Origin: Pseudomonas sp. dw_612
GTDB taxonomy: Bacteria > Pseudomonadota > Gammaproteobacteria > Pseudomonadales > Pseudomonadaceae
Assembly: GCF_018449725.1 (NCBI RefSeq)
Contig: NZ_JAAVVC010000022.1
Coordinates: forward strand, 1 to 64,000
Reading direction: 5' to 3'
Length of the DNA: 64,000 nt
The notes under the pieces are model-generated. The model had not been told where the DNA came from and searched no databases. It saw only the letters and a program-made list of their open reading frames with translations. Position 1 is the first letter of the stretch, and every line of letters begins with the position of its first letter. The translations under genes and the position numbers were made by a program. Positions 26,203 through 34,725 of the stretch are shown here, piece by piece.

Positions 26203-26924
26203 TGACTGTTATCAGCCCCGCGGTACTTGAAGACCTGGCGCCTGGTGGCGTGCTTCGTGCGGCGATCAACTTCGGTAATCCGGTACTGGCGCAGCAGGGC
26301 GAGGATGGATCACCGCAAGGTGTCTCCGTCGCGCTGGCCATGGCCCTCGCCCAAGAGCTGGGCGTGCGTCTGGACATGGTGATCTTCGATGCCGCCGGCA
26401 AAGTGTTTGCCGCGCTGGAGGAGGGCGTCTGGACCGTCGCCTTCCTCGCCATCGAGCCCGTGCGCGAACAACAGATCGCGTTCAGCGAGCCTTACGTGAT
26501 CATTGAGGGCTCGTACCTGGTGGCGGCTGATTCGCCCTTCGTCGCCGTTGAAGACCTTGATCAGCCGGGGTTGCGACTGGCTGTCGGCCAGGGCGCGGCC
26601 TATGACCTGTTCCTGGCGCGCACCCTGAAACACGCACAACTGATGCGCGCGCCCACCTCTGCCGCAGCGGTCGAGCTGTTCTTTGAAAAGGGCCTGGACG
26701 CTGCTGCCGGTGTGCGTCAGCCGTTGCAGAAAGTGGCCGATGCCGACCGGCGTTATCGAGTGCTTGAGGGCGCCTTCACGGCGATTCGCCAGGCGATGGC
26801 CGTCCCTCGGGAACGGACGGCGGGCGCGGCGTATGTGAGGGCCTTCGTCGAGCGCAAAAAGGCCGAAGGCTTTGTGCACGATGCCTTGAAAGCCAGCGGG
26901 CAGGCGGATGTCACGGTGGCGTGA
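26199..26924 (+). CDS. Cytoplasmic binding-protein-fold (SBP_bac_3-like) protein
   Basis: A 241-residue protein with the fold of extracellular family 3 solute-binding proteins (LRAAINFGNPVLAQ, VSVALAMALAQELGV, FSEPYVIIEGSYLV) but no signal peptide; the mature-like sequence begins within the first 20 residues. It should remain in the cytoplasm. In this superfamily cyclohexadienyl dehydratase and other enzymes have evolved from binding proteins, so an enzymatic role is possible. It is translationally coupled to the transporter gene. Confidence 0.75.
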   Translation: MMTVISPAVLEDLAPGGVLRAAINFGNPVLAQQGEDGSPQGVSVALAMALAQELGVRLDMVIFDAAGKVFAALEEGVWTVAFLAIEPVREQQIAFSEPYVIIEGSYLVAADSPFVAVEDLDQPGLRLAVGQGAAYDLFLARTLKHAQLMRAPTSAAAVELFFEKGLDAAAGVRQPLQKVADADRRYRVLEGAFTAIRQAMAVPRERTAGAAYVRAFVERKKAEGFVHDALKASGQADVTVA

Positions 26925-26952
26925 GTCGTTCTGCCCGGTCAGGTGAGCGGCT

Positions 26953-27864
26953 TTATTTCTGTGAAATGAAGTCGCGAATCGCGCGAATAGTCGGGGTCGG
27001 CGCTTCTTCCATCAGCCAGTGGCCGGCCCCGGGGATCACCACTTCTGTGACCTTGTCCGCCGCATTGCGCATCACGATCGCTTCGTTGTTGCCGAAGGAT
27101 TTTTCACCGCCGATGGCCAGCACCGGCATCGTCAGCCGCGTCTTAATCGAGGCTTCGTTGTCCACGGCATCCTGCCGAATGCTGCGAAACTGCGCGAAAG
27201 CCGCATGCATGGCGCCGGGGCGGGCGTAGAGCTTGGCGTAATGCTGGCGGGTGGCTTCGTCGACTTTGGTGGGGTCGCCGGCGAACTCGTTCCAGAAGCG
27301 GTCCAGGTAGATGCGCTCGCGTCCGGCGACCAACCGCTCGGCATCCGGCCCGCCAAAGTCGAAGTGCCACAGCATCGGTGAGCGGACGATGTCGTTCCAG
27401 GGCGGAACGCCCGGCACCGGCGCATCCATGACCACCAGGCGCTCCGTCAATTGCGGGTAACGCGTGGCGTAGGCGAAGGCGACCATGGTGCCGATGTCAT
27501 GGCCGATGACCACCGAATGCTCGATCCCCAACGCCGCCAGCACCCCACGGACATCGCCGGCCTGGGTCTTCTTGTCGAAGCCGCTGTCCGGGATAGACGA
27601 CAACCCCATGCCGCGCAGGTCCGGCACCACCACCGTGTGATCCTTGGCCAGGTCCGCCGCCAGCGGCGCCCACATGTCGCCGGTATCTCCGAAACCATGC
27701 AACAGCACCACCGCCGGCCCCTTGCCGCCGACACGCACGTGCATCGTGACGCCTTCCATTTTGATGTCCTGGGTACGGAAGGCGGCAGGGAAGGGTGTCA
27801 CGCCGGCCAGTGCCGGGAGGCTCAGTGCAAGTAGCAGGGAAGCGGTCAGTAAGGTGCGAATCAT
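26953..27864 (-). CDS. Secreted Cif-like alpha/beta hydrolase
   Basis: A 303-residue alpha/beta hydrolase with a Sec signal (about residues 1-20). The nucleophile elbow GHDIGT has Asp123, as in epoxide hydrolases and haloalkane dehalogenases; His282 (PGAGHWL) is the likely base. His167 (LWHF) and the block ERIYLDRFWNEFAG resemble the P. aeruginosa Cif epoxide hydrolase. At the position of the ring-opening tyrosine in the usual YR motif there is Phe226 (FAQFR). No neighbouring gene suggests the substrate. Confidence 0.8.
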   Translation of the reverse strand: MIRTLLTASLLLALSLPALAGVTPFPAAFRTQDIKMEGVTMHVRVGGKGPAVVLLHGFGDTGDMWAPLAADLAKDHTVVVPDLRGMGLSSIPDSGFDKKTQAGDVRGVLAALGIEHSVVIGHDIGTMVAFAYATRYPQLTERLVVMDAPVPGVPPWNDIVRSPMLWHFDFGGPDAERLVAGRERIYLDRFWNEFAGDPTKVDEATRQHYAKLYARPGAMHAAFAQFRSIRQDAVDNEASIKTRLTMPVLAIGGEKSFGNNEAIVMRNAADKVTEVVIPGAGHWLMEEAPTPTIRAIRDFISQK

Positions 27865-28000
27865 CAGGGTTTCTCCAAAGGGTCGGGGGAGCCCATGGAA
27901 GGGTAGCTGGCGTTGTGCAAATTGCCGTCTACCGGACAGTCGTGAAATTCAATGAATCTTCTGAATAGGGGTGAATCGTAAGAGTTAGAGCGGCGCAAAG

Positions 28001-28160
28001 CCTGATGCCGGTCAGTTAAGGCGCAGAACCTGTGGGAGCGAGCTTGCTCGCGATAGCGGTGTAACAGTCAGCATCTCTGTTGAACCTGATACCGCTATCG
28101 CGAGCAAGCTCGCTCCCACAAGGGTTGCGGCGTTGGAATCCTTGATTGATCGGCATCAGG
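28001..28160. mobile_element. MITE-like element, 160 bp, with 20-bp terminal inverted repeats and REP core
   Basis: The ends CCTGATGCCGGTCAGTTAAG (28001-28020) and CTTGATTGATCGGCATCAGG (28141-28160) are inverted repeats matching at 17 of 20 positions. Between them is a REP doublet (about 28029-28123) whose arms from TGTGGGAGC to CGATAGCGGT are near-perfect complements over about 30 bp. No coding capacity is present. A second element with related ends lies at 46010-46226. No clear target-site duplication is seen. It occupies most of the 339-bp gap between genes. Confidence 0.7.
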
Positions 28161-28203
28161 TACATAGCCGGGATTCTTTTGAGATGACTGCCAGGTACGA
28201 CCT

Positions 28204-29622
28204 ATGACACACCTTCAGACCCTTACAGGCACGCCAATAGGTAGCCCGGTAGCCACCGACAGCAATCAGGCCAGGACCGTTTACGATGCCTTGATGCAGC
28301 CGAGCGAAACATTGCGCGATGTCGAGGTTGTCGATTTCCTGCATCAAGAATTGGCCCGCGCCGAGCACGCCGATTGCGAAGTGCCGAGTAACCCGCAGGT
28401 GCTTGAAGACTGGATCGCTCAGGGTGTGGCAAACGTTGCCGAGCACTATTCTGCGTATCTGCAAGCGCGGCATGCCGGCGGTCCGCGACGTTTTTTCACG
28501 GGACGCAGCCATGCGCTGTATTTCCTGCAGCATGTCGCGCCGACCAAGTTAGTCGATGGTGCGTGGCTGTACGGCCTGCTGCCGCACTGGGCGGATTATC
28601 GGTTTCATGGGCTGATTCGCACCTATCTGGAGGAGCTGGGCGACGGCGAACCCGCGCTCAATCATGTGGCGTTGTATAAAAAACTGATCGCCGATCTGGA
28701 CTGCGACCCCGGTTATGCGCTGGCGGATGTTTATTACGTGCAGGGCGCGATCCAACTGGCGCTGGGTCAGCATGGCGCAGCGTTTCTGCCCGAAGTCATC
28801 GGCTACAACCTGGGGTATGAACAACTCCCGTTGCACTTGTTGATCACGTCGTTCGAATTGAATGAGTTGGGGATCGACCCGTACTATTTTTCGCTGCACG
28901 TGACCATCGACAACGCCAGCACCGGCCATGCGCGCAAGGCGGCGCAGAGTGTGCTGTCGCTGATGCCGATGGGGGCGGAGCGCGATGAGTTTTATCGGCG
29001 TGTCGTGCGCGGCTACCAACTGAATGAACTGGGGATTGGCTCAACGGCGATCATCAAATCCTTCGACCTGGAGCAGGAAGTCGTCGCCATGCTCGAACGC
29101 AAACGGTCGTTTGGGCAGCACATGCATTCCGACTATTGCCGCCTGGAAGGCCTGACCATCAACGAGTGGCTGGCCAAGCCCGATCAGATTCCGGCATTCC
29201 TCGAAGCCTTGCTGAAAAAGGGCTGGATCAAACGCGATGAAGACCCGGCCAACAGTCGCTTCTGGAAGTTGATCGATGGTGCGGGCGCGCCGATGTTCGG
29301 GGTGTTCTCCGGTTATGAAAAACAGCTGCTGTGGGATTGGATTGCCGGTACCCGGATCGTGGAAGAAAGCGCTGCCAATGCCTTTCGATTCCAGTTCAGG
29401 AGCAAGCCTTCGGCAAAACCGGATGATTCGTCTTCGGTCATTCCAAACGACCCGGACCTGCAAGGGCTGATCAACGACCTCAAGCACTGCGCGGCCACTG
29501 AAAAAATGGCCTTGCTTGGCGCGTTCATGTGCCCAGCCATGCATGCGACTCCGGCCGGGCTCTACGCCACGCGGGAGTTCGTCAAGGTGATGAGTGAGAA
29601 CGTCAAGGGGCCACAGGCATGA
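28204..29622 (+). CDS. Haem-oxygenase-like diiron oxidase (HDO) family protein
   Basis: A 472-residue protein of the iron-containing redox (Haem_oxygenas_2 / HDO) family. Probable metal ligands in the helical core are Glu144 and His154 (EELGDGEPALNH), Glu218 (SFELNELG), His232 and Asp236 (FSLHVTIDN) and His242. Related HDOs use two irons and O2 to oxidise amines, amino acids or fatty acids (UndA, SznF, BesC). The protein carries about 200 extra residues after the core, with the segment around FGVFSGYEKQLLW. It overlaps the methyltransferase gene by 4 bp. The substrate is unknown. Confidence 0.82.
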   Translation: MTHLQTLTGTPIGSPVATDSNQARTVYDALMQPSETLRDVEVVDFLHQELARAEHADCEVPSNPQVLEDWIAQGVANVAEHYSAYLQARHAGGPRRFFTGRSHALYFLQHVAPTKLVDGAWLYGLLPHWADYRFHGLIRTYLEELGDGEPALNHVALYKKLIADLDCDPGYALADVYYVQGAIQLALGQHGAAFLPEVIGYNLGYEQLPLHLLITSFELNELGIDPYYFSLHVTIDNASTGHARKAAQSVLSLMPMGAERDEFYRRVVRGYQLNELGIGSTAIIKSFDLEQEVVAMLERKRSFGQHMHSDYCRLEGLTINEWLAKPDQIPAFLEALLKKGWIKRDEDPANSRFWKLIDGAGAPMFGVFSGYEKQLLWDWIAGTRIVEESAANAFRFQFRSKPSAKPDDSSSVIPNDPDLQGLINDLKHCAATEKMALLGAFMCPAMHATPAGLYATREFVKVMSENVKGPQA

Positions 29623-30557
29623 GTGGACAATCTGCACTGCTGCAACTGGGCAATCTGCTTCGCGAAAGCGGATACACCTTTGTGACGCCAACGCCCCTAA
29701 CTCATCAACGGGTCAACGACAGGGCGGACAATGCCATCGGCAGCACGCTGCGTGACGCGTTTGGCTGGAATCGGTCATTCGAACAGGGTTTGCTGCCACC
29801 GAACGCCGAGGGCGAACTGATCGAAAGCGGTGTGTTGGAACGCGACCATGAACGACTCAACAGTACGGTCAGATGGTCGACGCTGGATAACCTGTTGCTG
29901 GTTCATTCTGCCTTTCCGACGACCCAGGAAGATTCGGTGTTTTTCGGCCCGGATACCTATCGGTTTGCTCAAACCATACAGCGTCATTTGCAAAGCACCG
30001 GTAGCGTCATCAAACGTGCTGTCGATATCGGTTGTGGCACAGGCGCGGGTGCGATGCTCATCGCCCGGGCGAATCCCGAGGCCGAAGTCTTTGCGGTGGA
30101 TATCAACCCCAAGGCGCTGGATTTCACCCGGATCAACGCCGCACTGGCAGGCTTGGATAACGTGGTCTGCCACAGCAGCAATGTGCTCAATGAGGTAGAA
30201 GGGCGCTTCGATTTGATTGTCGCCAATCCGCCTTACATGAAGGATTCCAGGCAACGGGCTTATCGCCATGGCGGTGATGCGCTGGGCGCGGACCTGTCCG
30301 TACGGATCGTTCATGAATCGATTGAGCGCTTGTCCGTTGGCGGGTCGTTGCTGCTGTATACCGGCGTCGCCATTGTGGATGGCCAGGATCCGTTTCTCGC
30401 GTCGGTGAAGGAGGCGCTGGATCAGCCCGCGCTGGACTGGAGCTACCGCGAACTCGATCCCGACGTCTTCGGCGAGGAGTTGCTGGAAGCCGGGTACGAA
30501 CAGGTTGATCGCATCGCGGCCGTGGAACTGATTGTCACGCGACGTCTACCGGTGTAG
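29619..30557 (+). CDS. HemK-like SAM-dependent methyltransferase
   Basis: A 312-residue class I methyltransferase with motif I VDIGCGTGAG (about residues 136-145) and the amide/N-methylation signature NPPY (Asn203-Tyr206), as found in PrmC/HemK N5-glutamine and adenine methyltransferases. The N-terminal 120 residues do not match the PrmC helical domain. It is coupled to the diiron protein by ATGA, so the two probably act in one pathway. The acceptor may be an amide or amine of a small molecule or a peptide. Confidence 0.85.
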   Translation: MSGQSALLQLGNLLRESGYTFVTPTPLTHQRVNDRADNAIGSTLRDAFGWNRSFEQGLLPPNAEGELIESGVLERDHERLNSTVRWSTLDNLLLVHSAFPTTQEDSVFFGPDTYRFAQTIQRHLQSTGSVIKRAVDIGCGTGAGAMLIARANPEAEVFAVDINPKALDFTRINAALAGLDNVVCHSSNVLNEVEGRFDLIVANPPYMKDSRQRAYRHGGDALGADLSVRIVHESIERLSVGGSLLLYTGVAIVDGQDPFLASVKEALDQPALDWSYRELDPDVFGEELLEAGYEQVDRIAAVELIVTRRLPV

Positions 30558-30578
30558 GTCCTTTTGCAGGATACCGTC

Positions 30579-30842
30579 ATGAACTCATTCAAAAACCTGC
30601 TGACCCCGGCGCAAGAACAGCGGCTCTGTGCGCTGGATGCCTGGCACCGTGCGCTCGACGATTGCTCGCTGCGCATGGAGTGTCCCGACGCCTATCATGA
30701 GGAGCTGCTGCGCCAGGCGGATGAAATGGATCGCCAGGGCATTGTGAATTGGGAAGAGTGGCGGGACTTGCGGCTGGAGGCGGATGAGGCTTATTTGCGT
30801 GCGGTGGCGGGAGGGGATTATCACCCAGCGGTCAGCCGCTAA
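30579..30842 (+). CDS. Small acidic protein, 87 aa, in the HDO/methyltransferase cassette
   Basis: An 87-residue, acidic, helical protein with no signal peptide and no recognised domain, lying 21 bp after the methyltransferase stop. ATG at 30579 is preferred over TTG at 30564 because CAGGA is 8 bases upstream. Sequence features include LCALDAWHRALDDCS and EEWRDLRLEADEAY. It could be a chaperone or a small substrate peptide; nothing in the sequence decides. It completes an apparent three-gene operon. Confidence 0.6.
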   Translation: MNSFKNLLTPAQEQRLCALDAWHRALDDCSLRMECPDAYHEELLRQADEMDRQGIVNWEEWRDLRLEADEAYLRAVAGGDYHPAVSR

Positions 30843-30951
30843 GGTTTCTGTCCTTTTGGCGCTATCTACTGGCCCGTTTGCGTTAGTCGGTCATCGGATC
30901 GTCGCGTTAGAGTGGTCGCCACGTTCCTGGCGCTCCTGAAGGACACTATCG

Positions 30952-31950
30952 ATGACCCGCCCCCGTTTCCTGCCCGACAACTTCACCCTGACCCTGATCA
31001 GCGTGGTGATCCTCGCCAGTTTCCTGCCCGCCAGCGGTCAAGTCGCGGTGGGCTTTGGCTGGCTGACCAACATTGCCATTGCCCTGCTGTTTTTCCTGCA
31101 TGGCGCCAAACTGTCCCGGGAATCAATCATCGCCGGTGCCGGCCACTGGCGCCTGCATCTGCTGGTGTTCAGCCTGACCTTCATCCTGTTCCCCGTCATC
31201 GGACTGGCGCTCAAGCCACTGCTGTCGCCGCTGATCGGCAACGATTTGTACATGGGCATGCTCTACCTCTGCGCGCTGCCCGCCACCGTACAGTCGGCGA
31301 TTGCCTTCACGTCGCTGGCGCGGGGCAACGTCCCGGCGGCGATTTGCAGTGCGGCGGCGTCCAGTCTGTTCGGGATCTTCCTCACGCCGTTGCTGGTGAC
31401 CTTGCTGCTGGACGTGCACGGTGACGGCGGTTCCACCATTGATGCGATTCTGAAGATCAGCGTGCAACTGCTGCTGCCGTTCGTGGCCGGGCAAATCGCG
31501 CGGCGCTGGGTCGGCAACTGGGTGGCGCGCAATAAGTCCTGGCTGAAATTCGTCGATCAGGGCTCGATCCTGCTGGTGGTCTACGGTGCGTTCAGCGAAG
31601 CGGTGATCGAAGGCATCTGGCACCAGATTCCACTCTGGGAACTCGCCGGTCTGGTGGTCGTGTGCTGCATCGTCCTCGGGCTGGTGCTGCTGGCCTCCAC
31701 GGTGTTGGGCAAAGCCTTTGGTTTCAATCAGGAAGACCGCATCACCATCCTCTTCTGCGGCTCGAAGAAAAGCCTGGCCACCGGCGTGCCGATGGCTCAG
31801 GTGCTGTTCGCCGGCAGCACCTTGGGCGTGCTGATTTTGCCGCTGATGCTGTTCCATCAGATTCAATTGATGGTGTGTGCGGTGTTGGCGCAGCGCTACG
31901 CCAATCGCACGGAAACGGTGGCTGAGATGATGGGCCAGGTGGACCCGTAA
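30952..31950 (+). CDS. Bile acid:sodium symporter-like (BASS/SBF) membrane protein
   Basis: A 332-residue membrane protein with about ten hydrophobic helices and SBF-like family features (FFLHGAKLSRESI near residue 44, LPATVQSAIAFTSLARGN near 107, FCGSKKSLATGVPMA near 265). Members of this branch (YfeH-like) are putative sodium-coupled organic anion carriers. AGGAC is close to the ATG. The substrate is not known, and no operon partner is evident. Confidence 0.88.
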   Translation: MTRPRFLPDNFTLTLISVVILASFLPASGQVAVGFGWLTNIAIALLFFLHGAKLSRESIIAGAGHWRLHLLVFSLTFILFPVIGLALKPLLSPLIGNDLYMGMLYLCALPATVQSAIAFTSLARGNVPAAICSAAASSLFGIFLTPLLVTLLLDVHGDGGSTIDAILKISVQLLLPFVAGQIARRWVGNWVARNKSWLKFVDQGSILLVVYGAFSEAVIEGIWHQIPLWELAGLVVVCCIVLGLVLLASTVLGKAFGFNQEDRITILFCGSKKSLATGVPMAQVLFAGSTLGVLILPLMLFHQIQLMVCAVLAQRYANRTETVAEMMGQVDP

Positions 31951-32017
31951 GGGCCTGTTGCTTTCGAACTTCAGATCAGGATAACTGTGGCCTTGTCCTG
32001 CCTTGAGGTGACGCGCG

Positions 32018-32644
32018 ATGTTTGATCTGCCCTCTATCGTGACGTACGTGGCCGTCGTGATCGGTCTGTTTTTAATCCCTGGCCCCGCCGTGCTGTTGGT
32101 CATCACCCGCACCGTGCAGGGCGGGCGTAAAGTCGGGATTGCCACGGGGCTGGGCATTGCATCGGGCGACCTGATCCATACGCTGAGCGCTACACTGGGT
32201 CTATCGGCCATCCTGATGACCTCCGCGCTCGCGTTTAACGTCGTGAAGACGGTCGGCGCGTGCTATCTGATTTATCTGGGCGTGCGTGCTTTTCTTGCCA
32301 AGCCGAGCGCCACTGCGCGAACGCAATTAGCCGACGTCACATCGACCCAGGCCTTTTTTCAAGCCATCGGCGCCGAGGTGCTGAACCCGAAAACCGCGAT
32401 TTTCTTCCTGGCCTTCCTGCCTCAATTCATTCACCCGGAGTCGGGTTCGTCCCTGATTCAATTCGCGGTACTTGGCTTGATCTTCTCGGCGCTCAGCGCG
32501 GTTTATACCAGTGTTCTTTCGATCACCATTCGGCCGTTGAGCCGGTTGATCAAAGGCCTTGCGAGGCTGCGTCGGTGGGAAGGGAAAATCATTGGGACGA
32601 TGTTTGTGGGGCTTGGGGTGAAGGTGGCTTTGCAGCAGCGGTAG
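32018..32644 (+). CDS. LysE/RhtB-family amino acid exporter
   Basis: A 208-residue inner-membrane protein with five to six helices and the LysE superfamily pattern: FLIPGPAVLLVITRTVQGGR at the N-terminus and GAEVLNPKTAIFFLAFLPQF in the middle. Such proteins export amino acids or derivatives, often homoserine or threonine. GAGGTGA lies before the ATG. No regulator or biosynthetic gene is adjacent to specify the substrate. Confidence 0.88.
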   Translation: MFDLPSIVTYVAVVIGLFLIPGPAVLLVITRTVQGGRKVGIATGLGIASGDLIHTLSATLGLSAILMTSALAFNVVKTVGACYLIYLGVRAFLAKPSATARTQLADVTSTQAFFQAIGAEVLNPKTAIFFLAFLPQFIHPESGSSLIQFAVLGLIFSALSAVYTSVLSITIRPLSRLIKGLARLRRWEGKIIGTMFVGLGVKVALQQR

Positions 32645-32660
32645 GGCGGGTTGGGCGGGG

Positions 32661-32700
32661 TGCTGTTATTGGCCGTTGCTGTCTGTCGTACCTGACGGCT
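32661..32700. repeat. Dispersed intergenic element (TATTGGCCG...GCTGTCTGTCG)
   Basis: The motif TTATTGGCCGTTGCTGTCTG followed by TCG recurs with small changes at 62196-62225 and in part at 52736-52770. All copies are in intergenic DNA. The element has no coding capacity. Confidence 0.5.
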
Positions 32701-32898
32701 AACGGCAATTGGAACGATGAAAAAAAGCGGAGCCAGACAACCTTTATCGTCTGAACTCGAAGTTGCCACTCCCAACGGCACTATCTGTCGCCAAAAGCAG
32801 TTGCTCAAGTAAGGCAACTTTCGTTCTGGTTTATTGATTTTTCGTAATGGCGTACTAGTATCACTTTGAAGTCAACTTCATGACTTCAGGGGCGCTAA

Positions 32899-33666
32899 AT
32901 GCAAACGAACTTAAGGACGATTTCTCTCTCTCTGTTCACACTGAGCCTTCTCGTCGGGTGTAACAAAGACAAGGCAGCGGATTCACCTGTGTGGCCATGG
33001 GGAGACTCAGAAATAAAGAACCTGCAAGGATGTAATACAGCTTGCTCTACGACCGAGATGTATCAGTCGGTAATTGCTGCTACATCGTTCTGCAGGCAGG
33101 TCAGCAATTTCTATGAGGGCACCGGCAACATAAATTCGAGAACGAAGCTCGGCGTAAAAGTTCTCGGTGTCCTTGCCGGCAGCGTTTTTGGAGTTACCGC
33201 TGGCGGAACGGCAGCCAAAGCCTGGTCGTCTCTGTCCGGTGCTACTAATGGTATTCAGACTGACCTGGGTGATGAGGCGCTCGTTCGGTCTAATCGCGCT
33301 AGAGTCATTAGCGGTTTGCTGGATAAATTTCATACGGAAATCAAAGACTCCCTATCCACTAGCACTATTTCCGATGCGGAGAGAGCTAAGGTTGTGCTCG
33401 CGTCCATATCTGTGAGTGGGCGATGCGCAACTTACTCGCAGGAGCTACCACCGGATGAATCCGCGAAGATGGAAGAAAAAGTCGCTGCAATCAACAAACT
33501 CGTGAATGAGCAATTAAAGACGCCTGAGCAGCGTGCTGCAGATAAACTGGCTGCCGAAAAAGCAGCTGCAAACTCGGTTGCAGTCGATAAAGCATACGCA
33601 GAGTTGAAAGACAAAGAAGCAGCGGATGCTGCCAGGAAGAAAGCTGCGGGCGCAGCGAAGCCGTAA
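32899..33666 (+). CDS. Lipoprotein with an Ala/Lys-rich C-terminal coiled coil
   Basis: A 255-residue lipoprotein: signal LFTLSLLVGC with lipidated cysteine about residue 21 and a CNKDKAADS linker. A mid-protein Gly-rich segment (GVLAGSVFGVTAGGTAAKA) may be membrane-associated. From about residue 185 the chain is Ala/Lys/Glu-rich and predicted coiled coil. Base composition is visibly lower in GC than the flanks, suggesting acquisition. An efficient terminator follows. The function is unknown. Confidence 0.75.
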   Translation: MQTNLRTISLSLFTLSLLVGCNKDKAADSPVWPWGDSEIKNLQGCNTACSTTEMYQSVIAATSFCRQVSNFYEGTGNINSRTKLGVKVLGVLAGSVFGVTAGGTAAKAWSSLSGATNGIQTDLGDEALVRSNRARVISGLLDKFHTEIKDSLSTSTISDAERAKVVLASISVSGRCATYSQELPPDESAKMEEKVAAINKLVNEQLKTPEQRAADKLAAEKAAANSVAVDKAYAELKDKEAADAARKKAAGAAKP

Positions 33667-33684
33667 ATTTCCAATCGGCCCAAC

Positions 33685-33709
33685 AGCCCGCTTTCGCGGG
33701 CTTTTTATT
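33685..33709 (+). terminator. Rho-independent terminator after the lipoprotein gene
   Basis: Stem AGCCCGC/GCGGGCT (33685-33691, 33696-33702) with loop TTTC and a following T-run. Confidence 0.9.
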
Positions 33710-33820
33710 GCCAGGAGAAAATGATTGGCAAGCATAGGGACCAGCTGATTCAGTTCATCTTCTCAACCTTCAACCACCTCGCCGCCGCATCCGCCGTATC
33801 TCCCTGCCCGGCACAGACCA

Positions 33821-34072
33821 TCACGTCGAAACCTCCGTCCAGTTCAACGTCGCCGACTCCCGCCATTTCACCTCGGTCAGCCCATACTTTTCCGCCTGAG
33901 GTTTGGACACGACTTTCAACGGCGGCCTGCCGGGTTTCGGGATTGGCGCTATGCCCGCATCACAACTCGCCCAGTGCCATGCTTGCGCATTGCTCATGCT
34001 TTGCGCGCGGATGATGAAGGACTTTGTTTGCCCGTGAAGCTTGTATTCAATGATGTAAAGATCGGTCTTCAT
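33821..34072 (-). CDS. Conserved Pseudomonas hypothetical protein (DUF6555-like)
   Basis: An 83-residue soluble protein starting MKTDLYIIEYKLHGQTKSFI, with AQAWHWASCDAG and a basic KPGRPPLKVVSKPQAEKYG segment. I recall this as a small family restricted to Pseudomonas (DUF6555); the assignment is from memory, not from a search. No function is known. The overlapping plus-strand frame (33721-34014) is compositionally poorer. Confidence 0.6.
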   Translation of the reverse strand: MKTDLYIIEYKLHGQTKSFIIRAQSMSNAQAWHWASCDAGIAPIPKPGRPPLKVVSKPQAEKYGLTEVKWRESATLNWTEVST

Positions 34073-34266
34073 GAGGCCCCCTCCATTTGCTCATAGATAA
34101 AGGAGTGGTGGCGTCAGAAAAAAATTCAAAGCGTTTTCAGTTGTTGTTACTTATTGATTTCTGTAGAGAAGATTGCGGGTTTGAAGGCGCTTCTGGACGG
34201 TGTCGTGATGGGATAGTTCAATGGCGGTGACTGGCGGCGCGACCCTTATTTATCCCGGAGCTCTAC

Positions 34267-34725
34267 ATGAAAATTGGCGTGATTTCCGACACCCATGGCC
34301 TGCTCCGTCCCGAAGCGGTTGCGGCGCTGGAAGGCTGTGAACGGATCATTCATGCGGGTGACATTGGCAGCGCGCAAATCCTTGAGCAACTGATGGCCAT
34401 CGCTCCGCTACACGTCGTGCGAGGCAACAACGACCTGGACGCGTCGTGGGCAAAACAGATTCCCGATCTTCTGCATATCGACGTGAATGGCTGGAAAACG
34501 CTGTTGGTGCATGACATTGCCGATGTCCCCGTGGCACTCGATGCGGACGTCAGGCTGGTGATCACCGGCCACTCTCATAAACCAATGATTGAATGGCGGG
34601 GAGAGCGGCTGTATCTCAATCCCGGCAGTGCAGGGCGGCGGCGCTTCAAGTTGCCGGTGACCCTGGCGCTGCTTGAGGTGTCGGCGACGTCGATTGAGCC
34701 GCGTCTGGTATCGTTGGTGGAATGA
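34267..34725 (+). CDS. YfcE/MJ0936-type metallophosphoesterase
   Basis: A 152-residue calcineurin-like phosphoesterase with the dimetal ligands of the family: Asp8 and His10 (ISDTHG), HAGDIG, GNND and GHSHKP near the C-terminus. Members such as E. coli YfcE hydrolyse phosphodiesters in vitro. The next gene overlaps by 4 bp. Confidence 0.93.
   Translation: MKIGVISDTHGLLRPEAVAALEGCERIIHAGDIGSAQILEQLMAIAPLHVVRGNNDLDASWAKQIPDLLHIDVNGWKTLLVHDIADVPVALDADVRLVITGHSHKPMIEWRGERLYLNPGSAGRRRFKLPVTLALLEVSATSIEPRLVSLVE

Noticed and set aside
33721..34014. A 97-codon plus-strand frame opposite the DUF6555-like gene
   Set aside because: Proline/serine-rich mirror frame, with no start signal; the minus-strand protein has better composition and a recalled family.
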